This document shows positions 21,124 through 34,738 of a stretch of 64,000 nucleotides of DNA, piece by piece (within the stretch, counting starts at the first letter, position 1; each line of letters opens with the position of its first letter). Source of the stretch: Proteles cristata cristata (lineage: Eukaryota > Chordata > Mammalia > Carnivora > Hyaenidae). The notes under the pieces were generated by a model. That model was not told the origin of the DNA. It worked only from the letters and a program-made list of their open reading frames with translations, and did no database searches. Position numbers and translations under genes: made by a program. The stretch spans positions 1 through 64,000 of the forward strand of contig JAESUZ010001283.1 of the NCBI GenBank assembly GCA_017311185.1. Direction: 5' to 3'.

Positions 21124-22106
21124 ATTATGTTGTATTTATCAAAATTTAAACTTTACAATACCTGAATAAAAATTGTCCATAGATGAGAGAATTTTCCATG
21201 ACAACTAATTTCTTCCCTATGTCTTCCTTTTCTGTGCATCTAATCAAGCTATACGTCTCTGTGCCTGTACTTGTCTTTTAAAATGAAACAATAAAAATTA
21301 TTACTTGAGTATGCTATATATTCTTTTATAATAACATTTTTCAATTCATCTTATTTTAAAAAACAGTTTTAAAGAGTGTGAGAGCAGCCGGATTCAGTGT
21401 CTATTCACACTAGGGCTGAAAGGCACCAGTGTTTATCAATTCAGTAAAGTATTTGTTTTTATACCAAGGAGACTCTGTGAGTTTCTTTCAATGGGGTAAG
21501 GAGTAACTATGAACAGAACTTTTACATAACACACCCGTAGAAGTCAGACTCAAGATATATTTAAGTTTGTTATGACAACTGATATGAAAACACAGACAAC
21601 TCAAATTTTTCATCTTCCAGTGGAAATTATCCCCACTTGATTTTTCTGAAGATCTCAAGCTGCATGTAGATTCAAACACATATTTAATTAAAGAGAAAAA
21701 CACAAAGTAGGTTTTATAATTGCATAGGTCTACAGCAAATAGAAAAACATGTTTTATAAAACTAAATTCATTTAAAAAATCAAAAGTGATTTCTTTTACC
21801 TGATTGTTCAGGACTGTTTTAAGTAAAATTCAGTTTTGTTTCATAAATCATATAGTGCTCATCTGTCATTGGGTGAAGCATCAGAAATTTTTACCAATCA
21901 GCTACCTAGAGAGAGAGAATGTTCCTTGCAGACCTTTTTCATTACCAGAAACAAAGAATGACTCCACATTATCCAGACAGAGGTCTGCAGCAGGGTAATA
22001 TCTGTAAATTACAATAATAAATGCCAACGAGCCGATTCCAGTCTGGGACTATTTGTTAAAACAAAGTCTCTACTTTGAGTGTAAAGGCCTTCTCTGCTCA
22101 CAGAGC
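21124..22106. other. Non-coding, no recognised gene
   Basis: AT-rich with short open frames of no recognisable content. It ends at the T run that begins at 22107. Confidence 0.5.
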
Positions 22107-23498
22107 TTTTTTTTTTTTTTCCCCTTTAGATTTGTTTCTGGTTTTGAGAGGTTCAGGGGCAAACTTATTTCCTGTTTTGCATCAAAAAGGAAAAGAAGAG
22201 AAAAACCATTCTGTAGCCAGTGAACATGGTACTTTAAATGATACTAGGATCGTGAGTGAATATGAACTTGAGAAGGTAGCTGTACAGGCATCTGATTCTG
22301 GACAGGTATCTTAACATGTAGGTGAGCCCATCATGAAAACCCTTATTCTGTTGGGTCTGGCCTTTCCAAATGTTTATTTTAAGGGCCCCCAAACCCAGAA
22401 AAGATCAAGTTTTGAGAAATTATTTCTTCTGTGATAAAAAGAAGGGAAACACCCCAGGCATGCTTTCTATGATGCTTGTCATCAAGAAAACAACGAGCAT
22501 GCAATTACCCTCACCAAGTTCACTGAGTGGCCCCCTAAATCTAGTAAAGGTCATAGAGTCTTACTTGCATAATGAGTTCTGGCTGAGATATGCTCTCTGT
22601 AATCACTTCCAGAGAGTACTGAAGTAGTTCTTGCATCTAAGATACTCAGCTCTTTCATGGGTATGGAACACAGGAGTATTTTCCCTCTATTATAACAATA
22701 TTCTTCTTTTTTTCTAGTTTTTGCCAGACATGTTAATGTTAAAGTTTAAATTATTTTTACATGCAAGTAGTTTGACTTTTCCCCCACATGGGATCACTTA
22801 TAAAAAGATGACATATCACATAGGTTATTTGTCCTTTATAATTGGAAAGCTAAAAGACCATCTAATTGTATTTCCCCCAAAACAACAAATGAGGAGTAAC
22901 CGAGTCTCTAGCCAACATATTAAGCTAAGGATTAAAAATGCAAAACCAAGTCCTTAGATCCAATTAAGGAAGCCCTACCACACCCAGGCTCATCAATACC
23001 AGTGGTACTCCTTGACTCCAGGAAGCTGGAAGACATGCTAATAACCCCACTCAAAACTTTTACCTTAAGTAGCCTTTTTCCAGTTTCCAACTCATAAATT
23101 AATACGTTGTTAATTCTGTTTCAAAAAACTCCTTGCAACTTGTTTTATTTACAATGCCAACTTTTAAGAGGCCATTAAACTAAAGTTAACTGACAATAAA
23201 CTAGGCGGAAATGGTTTTGCAATGAGGGAAATCCCAAAATGTCACCTTCTGAAAACCCACAGTTGAGTTTTATTCAGAGTCAAGAAAAAAGAAACTTGTG
23301 ATCACACTAGAAGAAATTCAGCCATAAGTTTAGAATCTGTATTCAAATTACACATGCAAGGAGGATAATATTCTGCTAAAACAACTGATTTGCTGCTGTA
23401 TTTGTCTATGGTTTGTTTAATATTAACAGTTATAAACAAAGCAGTGCAACTAGTATTTGGAACAATCCTTACAGTGTTACAGTGTCAGGCACAACATT
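22107..23498 (-). pseudogene. SKP1: Probable 3'UTR part of the SKP1 retrocopy
   Basis: Immediately past the SKP1 stop the reverse strand continues in 3'UTR-like sequence with polyadenylation signals (AATAAA at about 23266-23272 and 23146-23152, reverse sense). The nearer part (to about 23100) looks to me like SKP1 3'UTR. The full extent to 22107 is inferred from the T run 22107-22120 (a possible reversed A tail) and a 10-base repeat ctgctcacag at 22094-22103 and 24347-24356 that could be the target-site duplication. No AATAAA lies just before the T run, which weakens the outer boundary. An open frame on the plus strand at 22130-22305 overlaps this region. Confidence 0.45.
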
Positions 23499-24309
<811 letters not shown>

Positions 24310-24356
24310 TCAGAGACCACATTTGGGATTTGCTGACCCTCAGCTACTGCTCACAG

Positions 24357-26697
24357 TGTGCTTGGAGACAGAGAAGACCCTAGAACTGCCCACCTGTGAA
24401 CGGTGTGCACATAGAAGCAGCAGTTACACTCAGGCTTCAGCGTGCTTTTTCCGCACGGCTGCCTCCGCCCAGGCTCTCAGCGGCCCGGTAAGCTATTGCA
24501 ACACGTCTTCCTTGGCCTTTCAGTAGGGACTTCTGCTCCAGGACTGACTTGATCTTAAACGGGGCAGAACAGGAGGTGAGAAGGGCATTGGATTGTCAAA
24601 GAATTTGACAAGTGTCGATCCTGTCTTTATTGCTTAGACATTATTTTGGCTTTTCTACATTGAAGCCAGCTCCACAGTTTTGTTCCTTGGGCAACAGATA
24701 TGGAAAGAGCCTATTAAATTGACAAATATGTCCACTCTAAATGTAGCAGAAACATCTAAATCACATGCTGTGATCATTTGGCTGCTTTATCGCTTAAGAA
24801 GTAAGCAATTACTTCGCCTTGCTTTCTACATTGGCACAGACTTTCGTCATTTGCTTTGAACTTTAGGGGGACTGGCCTTTTTTCTTTCCTTTATGTTACT
24901 GGGCATGATTTAATATTTCTAATTTCACATATTTGCCAGGATTTTCATGCCATGAACTGCATCAGATAAGACAGAATCCCATGGCAGAAGGAGAGGGAAA
25001 AGACAAATGGTGAACACAGATGAAGAACCATCTTAGGGATATGACTTATTTTTATGTGCATAAACTTTATGTGTCTTTCCTTCTTCATAGTGCTAGCTTT
25101 TACTGATGCCCTGATCCAAAGACATTTATGTAACTTCCTCTTGTAAAAACCAAAGACTTTACACCATCTTGTGTAAATAGAGGGCACTATCTGCACAGAT
25201 TGTGAGCAATCGCAGCGGGCCAGAAACCCAGTACCTCAAGAGAATTTTGTACCAAAAGAAGTTGCAAGTAACTGTTTAAGCCATAAAAAGGTTGTAATTA
25301 TTTAATAATGCTAGCTTTGTATATTTCTAAACCTTGCATTACTTAGGGGAACGTTATATTTATACTACCATGTGTCAGATCTGTGCTCTCCTGCCAAATC
25401 TGCATACCTCCAACAGCAACATTTTATAAAACTTTAAATTGCCTTTTTAAAAATTTTTTTCCAAAATAGAAGTTGGCCGTAATGAAATGGATTGACACAG
25501 GCGTTCAAAAGAGAAAGTAAAGGAAGAGTTCAGTGTTTTATTTTGGTTGTGGAATACCTGGATTAAAAAGGAGAAGAAGAAAAAAACTGTTTCAAATTTA
25601 GAGGCACCTGACAATCTGCTTTAGCAGATAGAATACACTATTTCAAGTTGTATCCACACCATGCAAGTACCCTGAACCGCCTTGGAGCACTGAACAGAAG
25701 CACAGCAGAAGTAAAGATGTCCTACCAGAGGGGCTCTCCAGCCACATCTACAGCACAGCCAGGCCCTTTTCAATCTCAGCAATGCCCATAAGCAAATGGA
25801 GTCTATCACTGGTCAGATGGCCTTGAGATTCCTAGAAATCTTTCTCTTCTCAACTCCAGTTGTGGTGCCGTGGCCTCTTCCTAGGGCTTATTAGGGATTT
25901 CAGTCTTAGGGAACATGCAACATCCATCTGAACTGATTCTATTCCTTGTCAGTTCCAGAAAAGTAATTACCAGAGTTGTTCCTGGAAATGTAAGTTCTGA
26001 GGGATATTCACAGTTGCCAATTAAATATGGGCAGGGGAAAATCCAATGGTTAAAGAAACTTAGGAAATGCTTAAACAAAGTTAAACAGGTTCCCTTGTTA
26101 TGAGAGTCAGTAACATATTAACTCATCATGTGAATCTTTAAGAAGGGACTCTGGTATTTAGGATTTCCCAAGAAACTCATTTTTTGGCAGAATTTTCCCA
26201 AGATAAAGCACTCCGTATATACTTTTGGGAAGAGGCTGGACTAGAAAAAGAAAAAAAATACTTTAAAGTGTTGTAACCAAAATAGCATGACTACAACTCA
26301 TGACTACAATAATTTTTACTAGAAATAGGAGAAGAAGTGGTATTTACCTGCAGTTAGTAGTGGTAACCTTTGCCCTTATGATTACCTCCTAGCCATAATC
26401 AGTAATGTTTGCTTTTTGCTCACTGATTTCTTGAGGGTTGATCATCAGGATCGTTAAAGATGGGATGACAAGTGGAGTTCTACATATTGTATTTCTGGTG
26501 CATTGACACTGATACTGGACATGATGGTAAAGGTGGCAATGATCTTGGATGGGGAAGTGATTTTGGATGAGTAATGGCGGGAATAAGCGTTGAACTTCTG
26601 AACTTAAGAGTCGTGTTGGAAACAATACAAATGGAAAAACAAAGGTAAAACTGGTTGTAATAAGAGAACATAATGAATTGGTTATCTCTGTTTTTTA
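24357..26697. other. Non-coding, no recognised gene
   Basis: A slightly GC-rich patch with CpGs at about 24440-24490 is followed by AT-rich sequence. None of the short open frames shows splice context or a recognisable protein. No repeat could be assigned. Confidence 0.5.
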
Positions 26698-26713
26698 GAA
26701 TACTAGGAGTCAA

Positions 26714-26935
26714 ATCGGGGCGCCTGGGTGGCTTAGTCGGTTAAGCGTCCAACTTTCGCTTAGGTCATGATCTCGCGGTTCGTGGGTTCGAGCCCCGCGT
26801 CAGGCTCTGTGCTGACTGCCAGCTCAGAGCCTGGAGCCTGTTTCAGACTCTGTGACTCCCTCTCTCTCTGACCCTCCCCTGCTCGCGCTGTCTCTCTCTC
26901 TCTCCTAGAAATAAATAAAACATTTTTTAAAAAAA
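26714..26935 (+). mobile_element. Young CAN-SINE with 16-base TSD
   Basis: Head ggcgcctgggtggcttagtc and B box ggttcgagccc, with the young diagnostic segment. The duplication gaatactaggagtcaa (26698-26713) and gaacactaggagtcaa (26936-26951) differ at one base. Confidence 0.95.
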
Positions 26936-26951
26936 GAACACTAGGAGTCAA

Positions 26952-27354
26952 CACGCATATTTCCATTTTATAAACTTCTGGAGGACAAGATACATGCCTG
27001 TCCATCATTGCACATCTTAAAGTAACTCTCATGGTTTCTTGTTTGAATAAATCAAAATAAGTCATCAAACGTTTGCGCGTTGTACATCCTGCTATCGTAA
27101 CACCCCATTTTATCTACAAAGATGAGAAACTAAAATTAATATTATGTTTTCCCTTAAAAATAATGCAAAATCCAAGGACAAACTATTTGAGTGTGACCAC
27201 CACACTCTGCTGCCTCCCTGTGGCTACCTCAGGACTGAAATATTGCAGTGATTTTTTTATTAATGACGTGGGCTTAAACAGAAATGTTTAATATAAACAT
27301 TTTATGGATGAGCACAAGTCCCTAAAGGATCAAAATATTGTAATAGAATATTTT
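26952..27354. other. Non-coding, no recognised gene
   Basis: AT-rich sequence between a SINE and an L1 tail. Nothing could be assigned. Confidence 0.5.
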
Positions 27355-27369
27355 AATTTGGGGTATCGT

Positions 27370-27832
27370 CAATGGAAGACTACTTGGCAATGAGAAAGAA
27401 TGAAATCATGCCATTTACAACAACGTGGATGGAACTGGAAGGTGTTAGGCTAAGTGAAATAAATCAGTAAGAGAAAGACAGAGATCATATGTTTTCACTC
27501 ATATGTGGAACTTGAGAAACTTAACAGAAGACCATGGGGGAAGGGAAGGGGAAAAATAGTTACAAACAGAGAGGGAGGGACATTCTTAAATACAGAGAAC
27601 AATCTGAGGGTTGATGAGGAGGTAGAGGAGAGGGGAAATTGAGTGATGGGCACTGAAGAGGGCACTTGTTGGGATGAGCACTGGGTGTTGTATGTAGGTG
27701 ATGAACCACAGGAATCTACCCCCAAAACCAAGAGCACACTGTACTCACTGTATGTTAGCCAATTTGACAATAAATTATATTTTTCAAGAAAAATTTTAAA
27801 TGGCAAAATGATTGCAAAACTGAAAAAACAAT
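27370..27832 (+). mobile_element. 5'-truncated L1 3' end of an older subfamily
   Basis: Plus-strand end of ORF2 (ggcaatgagaaagaatgaaa onward) and a 3'UTR that contains an extra segment (aatctacccccaaaaccaag) absent from the L1 tail at 8630-9151. The flanks aatttggggtatcgt (27355-27369) and aaatttggggtattgt (27833-27848) form a slightly diverged duplication. Confidence 0.92.
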
Positions 27833-27848
27833 AAATTTGGGGTATTGT

Positions 27849-28825
27849 AACAGTACTCTGTAAGTGCCTAGGTAAAATATTTATTGATATTTACTACTAA
27901 AACTGAAGCTAAAAAGAATTTCTTATACATATCATACCTACACCATGCCTCATACTACTCTTAGTCACATCGTAAATGGTTGTCAGAATAAACTTTACAG
28001 CAATACTCACTGAACTATATGAAATATTATTTTGATAATAGCACATATTTCATGCATAGTCTTTAATTCTTTAGAAAGTTGAATTTCAAGAAAATGGACA
28101 AGATGTAACCATTTGTTTTAGTAAAAATCATCCATGAAATACATTTAAATTTGGGGGGAATAAGGTTTTTTCTTATGGCTTTCAACCAGATATACCACCT
28201 TTTATGTCATTCCTTTAGTATCAAGATTGCAACTTGAACCTTTCTTACTATCTATCTGAAAAGCCATAGACTTCATAATGCCAGGATCACTTGTCAATGA
28301 GGAGGAAATACCATTCTACCCAAACACATCTGATGTTGTTGAGAAATACCTAATAATTTCATGTTCTGCAAAGTCACAGTTTTTTGAACAAAAAGTCACT
28401 GGTCAGCTTGGTTAGAGGATGATGGACTAGTAATCGTACCTTGGAAGCTAGAAAGAGTGAATTGCTCCTGATAGATTTACAGGTTTATCTCCCCTGATGC
28501 CGTTTATTTATGTTTCAGAAGGTAATAAAATCCTGATCCATGTATTTATATTCCATTAAATTCCATTTTAAAAATTCAGTTCCTCTCCTTCTCTCTGGAG
28601 AGGAGGTGGGGCTTATGCCTGTATAAATTCCCAGAGTCATAATTTCAGTGGTCATCTCGGCTATTATGGAGGCTCAGTACATGCTGGGTGACATCTGCCC
28701 TCATCACGCTGCCCTGAAAGGGCAATGGGGCACACGAAACCAGCACTGAGATGTCCTATAAGTAAATAATGTCTGCCTCTGACCCACAAACCGCATGTTT
28801 TTGGAAAAACGTGTCAGGAAAAAAG
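27849..28825. other. Non-coding, no recognised gene
   Basis: AT-rich on the left, with a more balanced patch at 28590-28790. No exon or repeat family was recognised. Confidence 0.5.
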
Positions 28826-28836
28826 AAATACATATA

Positions 28837-29079
28837 CATATCTTTTATGTGTGTTTGTTTATTTATTTATTTTGAGAGAGAGTGTGTGTATGTGTGAGCT
28901 GAGTAGGGGCAGAGAGAGAGGGAGAGAGAGAGAGAGAGTAAGGGAGAGAGAGAATCCCAAACCTCCGCACTGTCAGCACAGAACCCTACACAGGGCTTGA
29001 CCCATGGCCATGTGGGATCATGACCTGAGCTGAAACTAAGAGTCGGATGTTTAACCCACTGAGCCACCCAGGGACCCCT
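28837..29079 (-). mobile_element. CAN-SINE with expanded GA tract
   Basis: Reverse copy with long GA and GT-rich runs. The 11-base duplication aaatacatata is at 28826-28836 and 29080-29090. The head reads gagccacccagggacccct. Confidence 0.9.
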
Positions 29080-29090
29080 AAATACATATA

Positions 29091-30063
29091 GATTTTTAAA
29101 ACATCAAATAGAATGTTACAAAGACATTCATTTAAGGACTTTTTGAAAAGTGAGAACTCTGTGTTCATTTACAATGTGTTTTCATTATTAACTTATACTC
29201 AATTTTTTTACATAAAACTGAGTTAGCAGTAAAATGGTGACAGAGATGCTTCCCTGCTCTCTCAAGGTTTGGGACTTATTTCCACATAAGCCGAATTCTA
29301 ATTGCTAAAATGGTTTTGGGAGTGTTTCTAGAGCCCCTCCCCACTAAAGTCTGTCCATTCAAAGTGTGGTTTCTGCTGAACTTACCATGGAAAAGTTGTT
29401 AAGAAACCCGTAGTGGGGTAGCTCCTGGTTTGCAAGGGAACGTCCTTTGCTCCATCCTTTCTTTGCTGTGACAGCTGTAAGAGACGCTTTAGAGGCCAGA
29501 AAACAAACCTGCCCAGGAAGCGCAGTGGGTGAAAACGAGGCTGTAGGGAACCTTCTGCTTTTGCTTTCATCCCCCTATGGACAGACAGACAGACGTAAGA
29601 ATGTCATCACTTTCTTCCCTTACAAAAGCACTTCTATCCACTACTTTGCCAATAATCAGAACTGTCGGTCGTCTCCACTATCGGGGAAACTGTTTTTGTG
29701 CCTCTTTAGGTTCATAAACTTTCCTGGCTTCTTTTGAAATCTAGTCCCTGAAAGCCTCTGTTTTGAGTGCTGACTTGAAACAACTCATGAATCAGGATGT
29801 GGGTTCAGGAAGGAATGATTCACGGAAGAGAGTCAGATAAATGAGGCGTATTCACTGGAAATCACCTCTCACCTCTTGCACATACTACCTTACTCTGGAA
29901 TTCCAGCCATGAAACCCATGTCTACCTCAACTTCCTGTATTTCCTCAACTACCTATCTTAAACTAGTTTGGGTTCAATCTTACCTTGCCCGATAGGCTGA
30001 GGTTTTGCATCTAAGACTTTTGAGAAGATCAAAAGTCTTTTCAATCTTAAAGTGTTTTATGTT
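29091..30063. other. Non-coding, no recognised gene
   Basis: Mixed composition; includes a short (GACA)n-like run at about 29580-29594. No recognisable coding content. Confidence 0.5.
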
Positions 30064-30290
30064 GGGGCGCCTGGGTGGCCCAGTCGGTTGAGTGCCAACA
30101 TCGGCTCAGGTCATGATCTCTTGGTCTGTGAGTTCAAGCCCTGGGTCAGACTCTGTGTTGACAGCTCAGAGCTTATAGCCTGCTTCAGATTCTGTTTCTC
30201 CTTCTCTCTCTGTCCCTCCCCTGCTCATGCTCTCTCTCTCTCTCTCTCTTTCTCTCAAAAATAAAATTAAAAACGTAAAAAAAAAATTTT
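30064..30290 (+). mobile_element. CAN-SINE
   Basis: The head ggcgcctgggtggcccagtc is well preserved. The body is the older gacagctcagag type with scattered changes. The tail is aaaattaaaaacgt followed by an A run. Confidence 0.9.
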
Positions 30291-31029
30291 TTTAAGTCTT
30301 CTATGTAGGTCAGGAAAAGAAACATAAATAATTTTAGATTAATAGCAATGAGGAAAAGGTGACACTAAGTATCTTCCATTTCACACCTGCCCTTGTGGGA
30401 AACTGATTCCCATAGGGCTCCCTTCTTCTGTGATGATGCCCCATGATTTTTCAGCAGCCATCTTGGGCAGGTCCTACCAACCCCCTATTTCATCACCTCA
30501 GTCAGAGCTTAGTCTCCCCAGCCTGGTGCCTTCTGCTGTGCACCCTATCTGCTGGGCAGTGTTGCAGAGCTCTCTGTCCCCCATTCTTCCTGCTCCCCTC
30601 CTTCTTCAAGTGAAAAGAGCAATAATACTGGGCACTCAAAAGTCAGTTTATAATGCATTTTCACTTCCCCTGTGAACACTGAGTATTTGGTAGGACAGGG
30701 ACCCTCACTGTCATTTTCCAGAAGGAAAACAGTCTGGAAAAAGTCATCCATGTCCCACCCCCCTGGCCCACTGCAGCTCATTGCCTTGGGTAACTGACAA
30801 CTTCTTCAACACTCAGTTATCATGTGTGTAAAAGTGTTGACTGGCTTCTCTTATCGACTGCTCTAGTTCTGAGTCTATGGTGTGTCTCTAAGTCTAAGAT
30901 TCTTGATGCTTAAACCCAAGAGACTACAGGTTTCTTTTCAAAAGCAATATTTCCATTTTAACAATTCCTTCTGGAGACAATTCCCCCAACCTTTGTAGGA
31001 ACCTGCTAATGATATTTAAAAAAAATTTT
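30291..31029. other. Non-coding, no recognised gene
   Basis: A C-rich patch lies at 30430-30620. Open frames on both strands here have no recognisable protein, and no repeat was assigned. Confidence 0.5.
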
Positions 31030-31252
31030 TTTTAATGTTTACTTATTTTTGAGAGAGAGAGAGAGAGGCAGAGAGAGAGAGTGAGCACGAGCAGGGGAGG
31101 GACAGAGAAAGAGGAAGACAGAGAATTCAAAGCAGGCTCCACACTGTCAGCACAGAGCCCGACGTGGGGCTCAAACTCACAAATCATGAGATCATGATCT
31201 GAGCCAAAATCGAGAATAGAACACTTAACCAACTGGGCCACCCAGGTGCCCC
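31030..31252 (-). mobile_element. CAN-SINE
   Basis: Reverse copy with the older agctgtcagcacagag-type body (here cacactgtcagcacagagcc) and head gggccacccaggtgcccct. The flanks aatgatattta and agtgatatttta suggest a short, mutated target-site duplication. Confidence 0.9.
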
Positions 31253-31334
31253 TGTGAGTGATATTTTAGATGGCAATTTTAGGCCAGGTAGGAAGCTGAC
31301 TGACTAGTCAGTGGAGAAAGAGCAAGATTTTAAT

Positions 31335-31550
31335 ATTTATTGAGTCTTCTCATGTGCAGACCCTCTACAAGCACAGCACCCATGTTAGCTTATGAAACCT
31401 TTCAGAATACTGGAGAGTTAGAAATTAACCTTCATTTCTCAAATTAGGGCCCTCAGGCTCACAGAGGTAATCCAGCTTACCCATATCACACAGCCAGTGA
31501 GTGGAAGACCCAGACTTACCTAGCAGTTGATCTGTCCCTGTAACCAGTAA
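31335..31550 (-). mobile_element. MIR relic
   Basis: Reverse-strand MIR text: tttatt-rich 3' end, then ctcaggctcacagaggtaat, ccatatcacacagccagtga and ggaagacccagact. MIR is an ancient tRNA-derived mammalian SINE; this copy is heavily mutated and its ends are approximate. Confidence 0.75.
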
Positions 31551-32273
31551 CAGACAATAAACTCCATGGTCAAAACTGCCCTTTATGAATAGAGCTCCAG
31601 GCTCCCTACTTTGCTTTAGTCAGAACAACCTGGCCTTTATCTGTGTATCTATTAGACTTCTGGATACGATTCCTTTGAAAAATGGGCTCCATAGCTGAAG
31701 TGTTTTTAATATCCCTGGCCCACGCTGTTCAAGGACACCTCTGCATTTCCAGCCCTCTGTGGTAGGCTCTGTCTCATGGATTGTTCCCTAAGGTCCAATA
31801 AATGCTCTCCATCCTCAACTCCTCCCCCCAGGACTTGTCCTCCTGTCAATGCCAGAAGAGAAAGAAGTTTGAAAGGGACTCCCCTGTCCTCAAAACCTAG
31901 ATTAATTTCTTCTGGCTCCTCAAAGGGTTTTCACAAATTAGATCTAGGGGGAAAAAAATAATAAAAGTCACCACATATTAGCATATGAATATTACTTTTA
32001 AAAATAGTTTTCCAATGTCCTAGAAATCAAGGTGTGCCTTGCTCTAAAAGGCCCTAATGTTATAATTACAAACTGAGAAAGTGATTACTTAGGGATTGAC
32101 TTTTCCTTTTTTAAAGGAATTCTCTGATGTACTTGAAATAATTTTAAGTATCGCATTTACATGCAGCTTTTCAGAAGCAGATCTAATAGTTTATAAAGTG
32201 AGAATTGGTGCAAATTTCCTTTTTTTCAAACTCCTAGGGGAAAGAGATCATAGATTTGTGTAAAATTATTCTA
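31551..32273. other. Non-coding, no recognised gene
   Basis: Single-copy-looking sequence. No exon, RNA or repeat was recognised. Confidence 0.5.
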
Positions 32274-32286
32274 GCAAGTACTTTGT

Positions 32287-33274
32287 TTTTTGTTTGTTTT
32301 AATATAATTTATTGTCAAATTGGTTTCCATATCACAACCAGTGCTCATCCCATCAAGTGCCCTCCTCCACACCCATCACCCATTTTACCCTCTCCCCAAC
32401 CCCCCATCAACCCTCAGTTTGTTCTCAGTATTTAAGAGTCTCCTCTGGTTTGCCTTCCTCCCTGTTTGTAACTCCCCGCCCCCCTTTCCTTCCCCCATGG
32501 TCTTCTGTTAAGTTTCTCAAGTTCCACATATGAGTGAAAACATATGATATCTGTCTTTCTCTTACTGACTTATTTCACTTAGCATAATACCCTCCAGTTC
32601 CATCCACGTTGCTACAAATGGCATATCATTCTTTCCCATTGCCATGTAGTATTCCATTGTATATATAAACCATATCTTCTTGATCCATTTGTCAGTTGAT
32701 AGACATTTAGGCTCTTTCCATGATTTGGCTATTGTTGAGAGTGCTGCTATGAACATTGGGGTCCATGTGCCCCTATGCATCAGCACTCCTGTATCCCGTG
32801 GGTAAATTCCTAGCAGTGCTACTGCTGGGTCATAGGGGAGTTCTATTGTTAATTTTTTAAGGAACCTCCGCACTGTTTTCCAGAGGGGCTGCACCAGTTT
32901 ACATCCCCACCAACAGTGTAGGAGGGTGCCTGTTTCTCCATATCTTCATCTCCTGATTGTTCATTTTAGCCACCCTGACTGGCATGAGGTGGTATCTCGG
33001 TGTGGTTTTGATTTATATTTCTCTGATGATGAGTAATATTGAGCATCGTTTCATGTGTCTGTTGGCCATCTGGATGTCTTTGGGAAGTGTCTATTCATGT
33101 CTTCTGCCCATTTCCTCACTTTGTTTTTCAGGTGTCAAGTTTGGTGAGTTCTTTATAGATTTTGGTTACTAGCCTTTTATCTGATATGTCATTTGCAAAT
33201 ATCTTTTCCCATTCCATTGGTTGCCTTTTAGTTTTGTTGATTGTTCCCTTTGCAGTGCAGAAGCTTTGTATCTT
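32287..33274 (-). mobile_element. 5'-truncated L1 (988 bases)
   Basis: Reverse-strand L1: 3'UTR from 32300 (tttattgtcaaattggtttc), then the ORF2 C-terminus (GTWTPMFIAALSTIAKSWKEP, TMEYYMAMGKND, 32562-32894 on the minus strand), ending inside ORF2. The exact 13-base duplication gcaagtactttgt at 32274-32286 and 33275-33287 defines the insertion. No functional domain remains. Confidence 0.95.
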
Positions 33275-33439
33275 GCAAGTACTTTGTGCCGTTCTGATAC
33301 AAGTTAGCCCAAGAACAGGATTCAGAACAGACTTCTCACCTGACCATGCAGGTGGGAAGAACAGGACGGACACTGCTCCAGAGAGCAGCTGGAGACCTGA
33401 GTACAAAGCAACAGAAGAGAAGAAGGTACTTGTTCCCTC

Positions 33440-34738
33440 TTGTATCACGATATGACATTTATAGCATTTATAGCCATAGTGAGAAATGAGAAAGTGTATC
33501 ATCAATGAAAAGGAAAGCAACGTGTTAGAGAAAAAGTAGAAAACTAAAGAAGAGAAAAAGACAAGCTGGATTTCATTAAAATTAAAAACTTGTGCTCTAT
33601 GAAAGATAGTATCTAGATAAGCCACAGATTGGGAGAAAACATTTGCAAAAGACACATCTGATAAAGGACTGTTATCCACAACAGACAAGGAACTCTTAAA
33701 ACTCAAGAATAAAGGAAAACAACCAAATTAAAGGATCAGCCAAAGACCTTACCAGATACCTCACCAAAGGAAATATACAGGTGGCAAATGAGCACACGAA
33801 AAAGTGCTCCACATCACATCACCAGAGCAATGCAAACTAAACCAATGGTAGATACCGTCACACACTTATTAGAATGCCCCAGATCCACACACTGACACCA
33901 ACTGCTAGTGAGGATGCAGGGCAACAAGAATTCTCTTACATTGCTGGTGGGAATGCAAAATGGTACACCCACTTTGGAAAACAGCTTGGCAGTTTCTTAC
34001 AAAACTAAACATACTCTTACTATGTGATCCGTAATTGCAGTCCTTGGTGTTTACCCAAAGGAGTTGAAAGCTGACATCCATATAAGTACCTGCACATGGT
34101 TGTTTATAGCAGCTTTATTCATAATTGCCAAACATGGAAGCAACTAAGGTTTTTCTCAGTAAGTAAATGGACAAATAAACTGTGCTACATCAGATAATGG
34201 AATATTATTCAGTGCTAAAAAGAAGCAAGCTATCAAGACGTGAAAAGATGTGGAGGAAATTTAGATGCATGTTACTAAGTCAAAGAAGCCAATCTGAAAG
34301 CCTGTGTACTTATAATTCCCAACTATATGACATTCTGGATAAGGCAAAACTAGAGACAGTAAAAATCATGGCAGAGAGGGATTGCAGATAAATAGGCAAA
34401 GCACGGCGGATTTTTAGAGCAGTGAAAATACTCTGTATGATACGACAATGATAGATGTAGGTAATTATACATTTGTCAAAACCCATAGAATGTACAACAC
34501 CAAGAGTGAATTGTAAGGTGAACTGTGGACTTTGGGTGATAATGATGGGTCAATGTAGGTTCGTTCCCGGTTAAAAAAAAAAAAAAGTACCATTCTAGTG
34601 AGTGAAATTACTACTGTGGGAGGCTATGCATGTGGTGGGGGGGAGGGGGAGTGGTAAGGGGTATTATGGGAAATCTCTGTACTTCCCTCTCAATTTTGTT
34701 GTAAACCTAACCTGTTCTAAAAAATAAAATCTTGGGAG
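33440..34738 (+). mobile_element. Ancient L1 (L1M-type) 3' part
   Basis: Plus-strand L1 relic: late ORF2 text (ctgctagtgaggatgcaggg, attgctggtgggaatgcaaa, tcataattgccaaacatgga) followed by a 3'UTR (ggactttgggtgataatgat, tatgggaaatctctgtactt) and a signal aaaaaataaaatctt at 34720-34735. It is strongly mutated with no intact reading frame. The left limit is approximate. Confidence 0.85.

Noticed and set aside
33128..33706. 192-codon reverse open frame
   Set aside because: A chimera of three sequences: part of the old L1, unique DNA and the edge of the 32287-33274 L1. It cannot be one gene.
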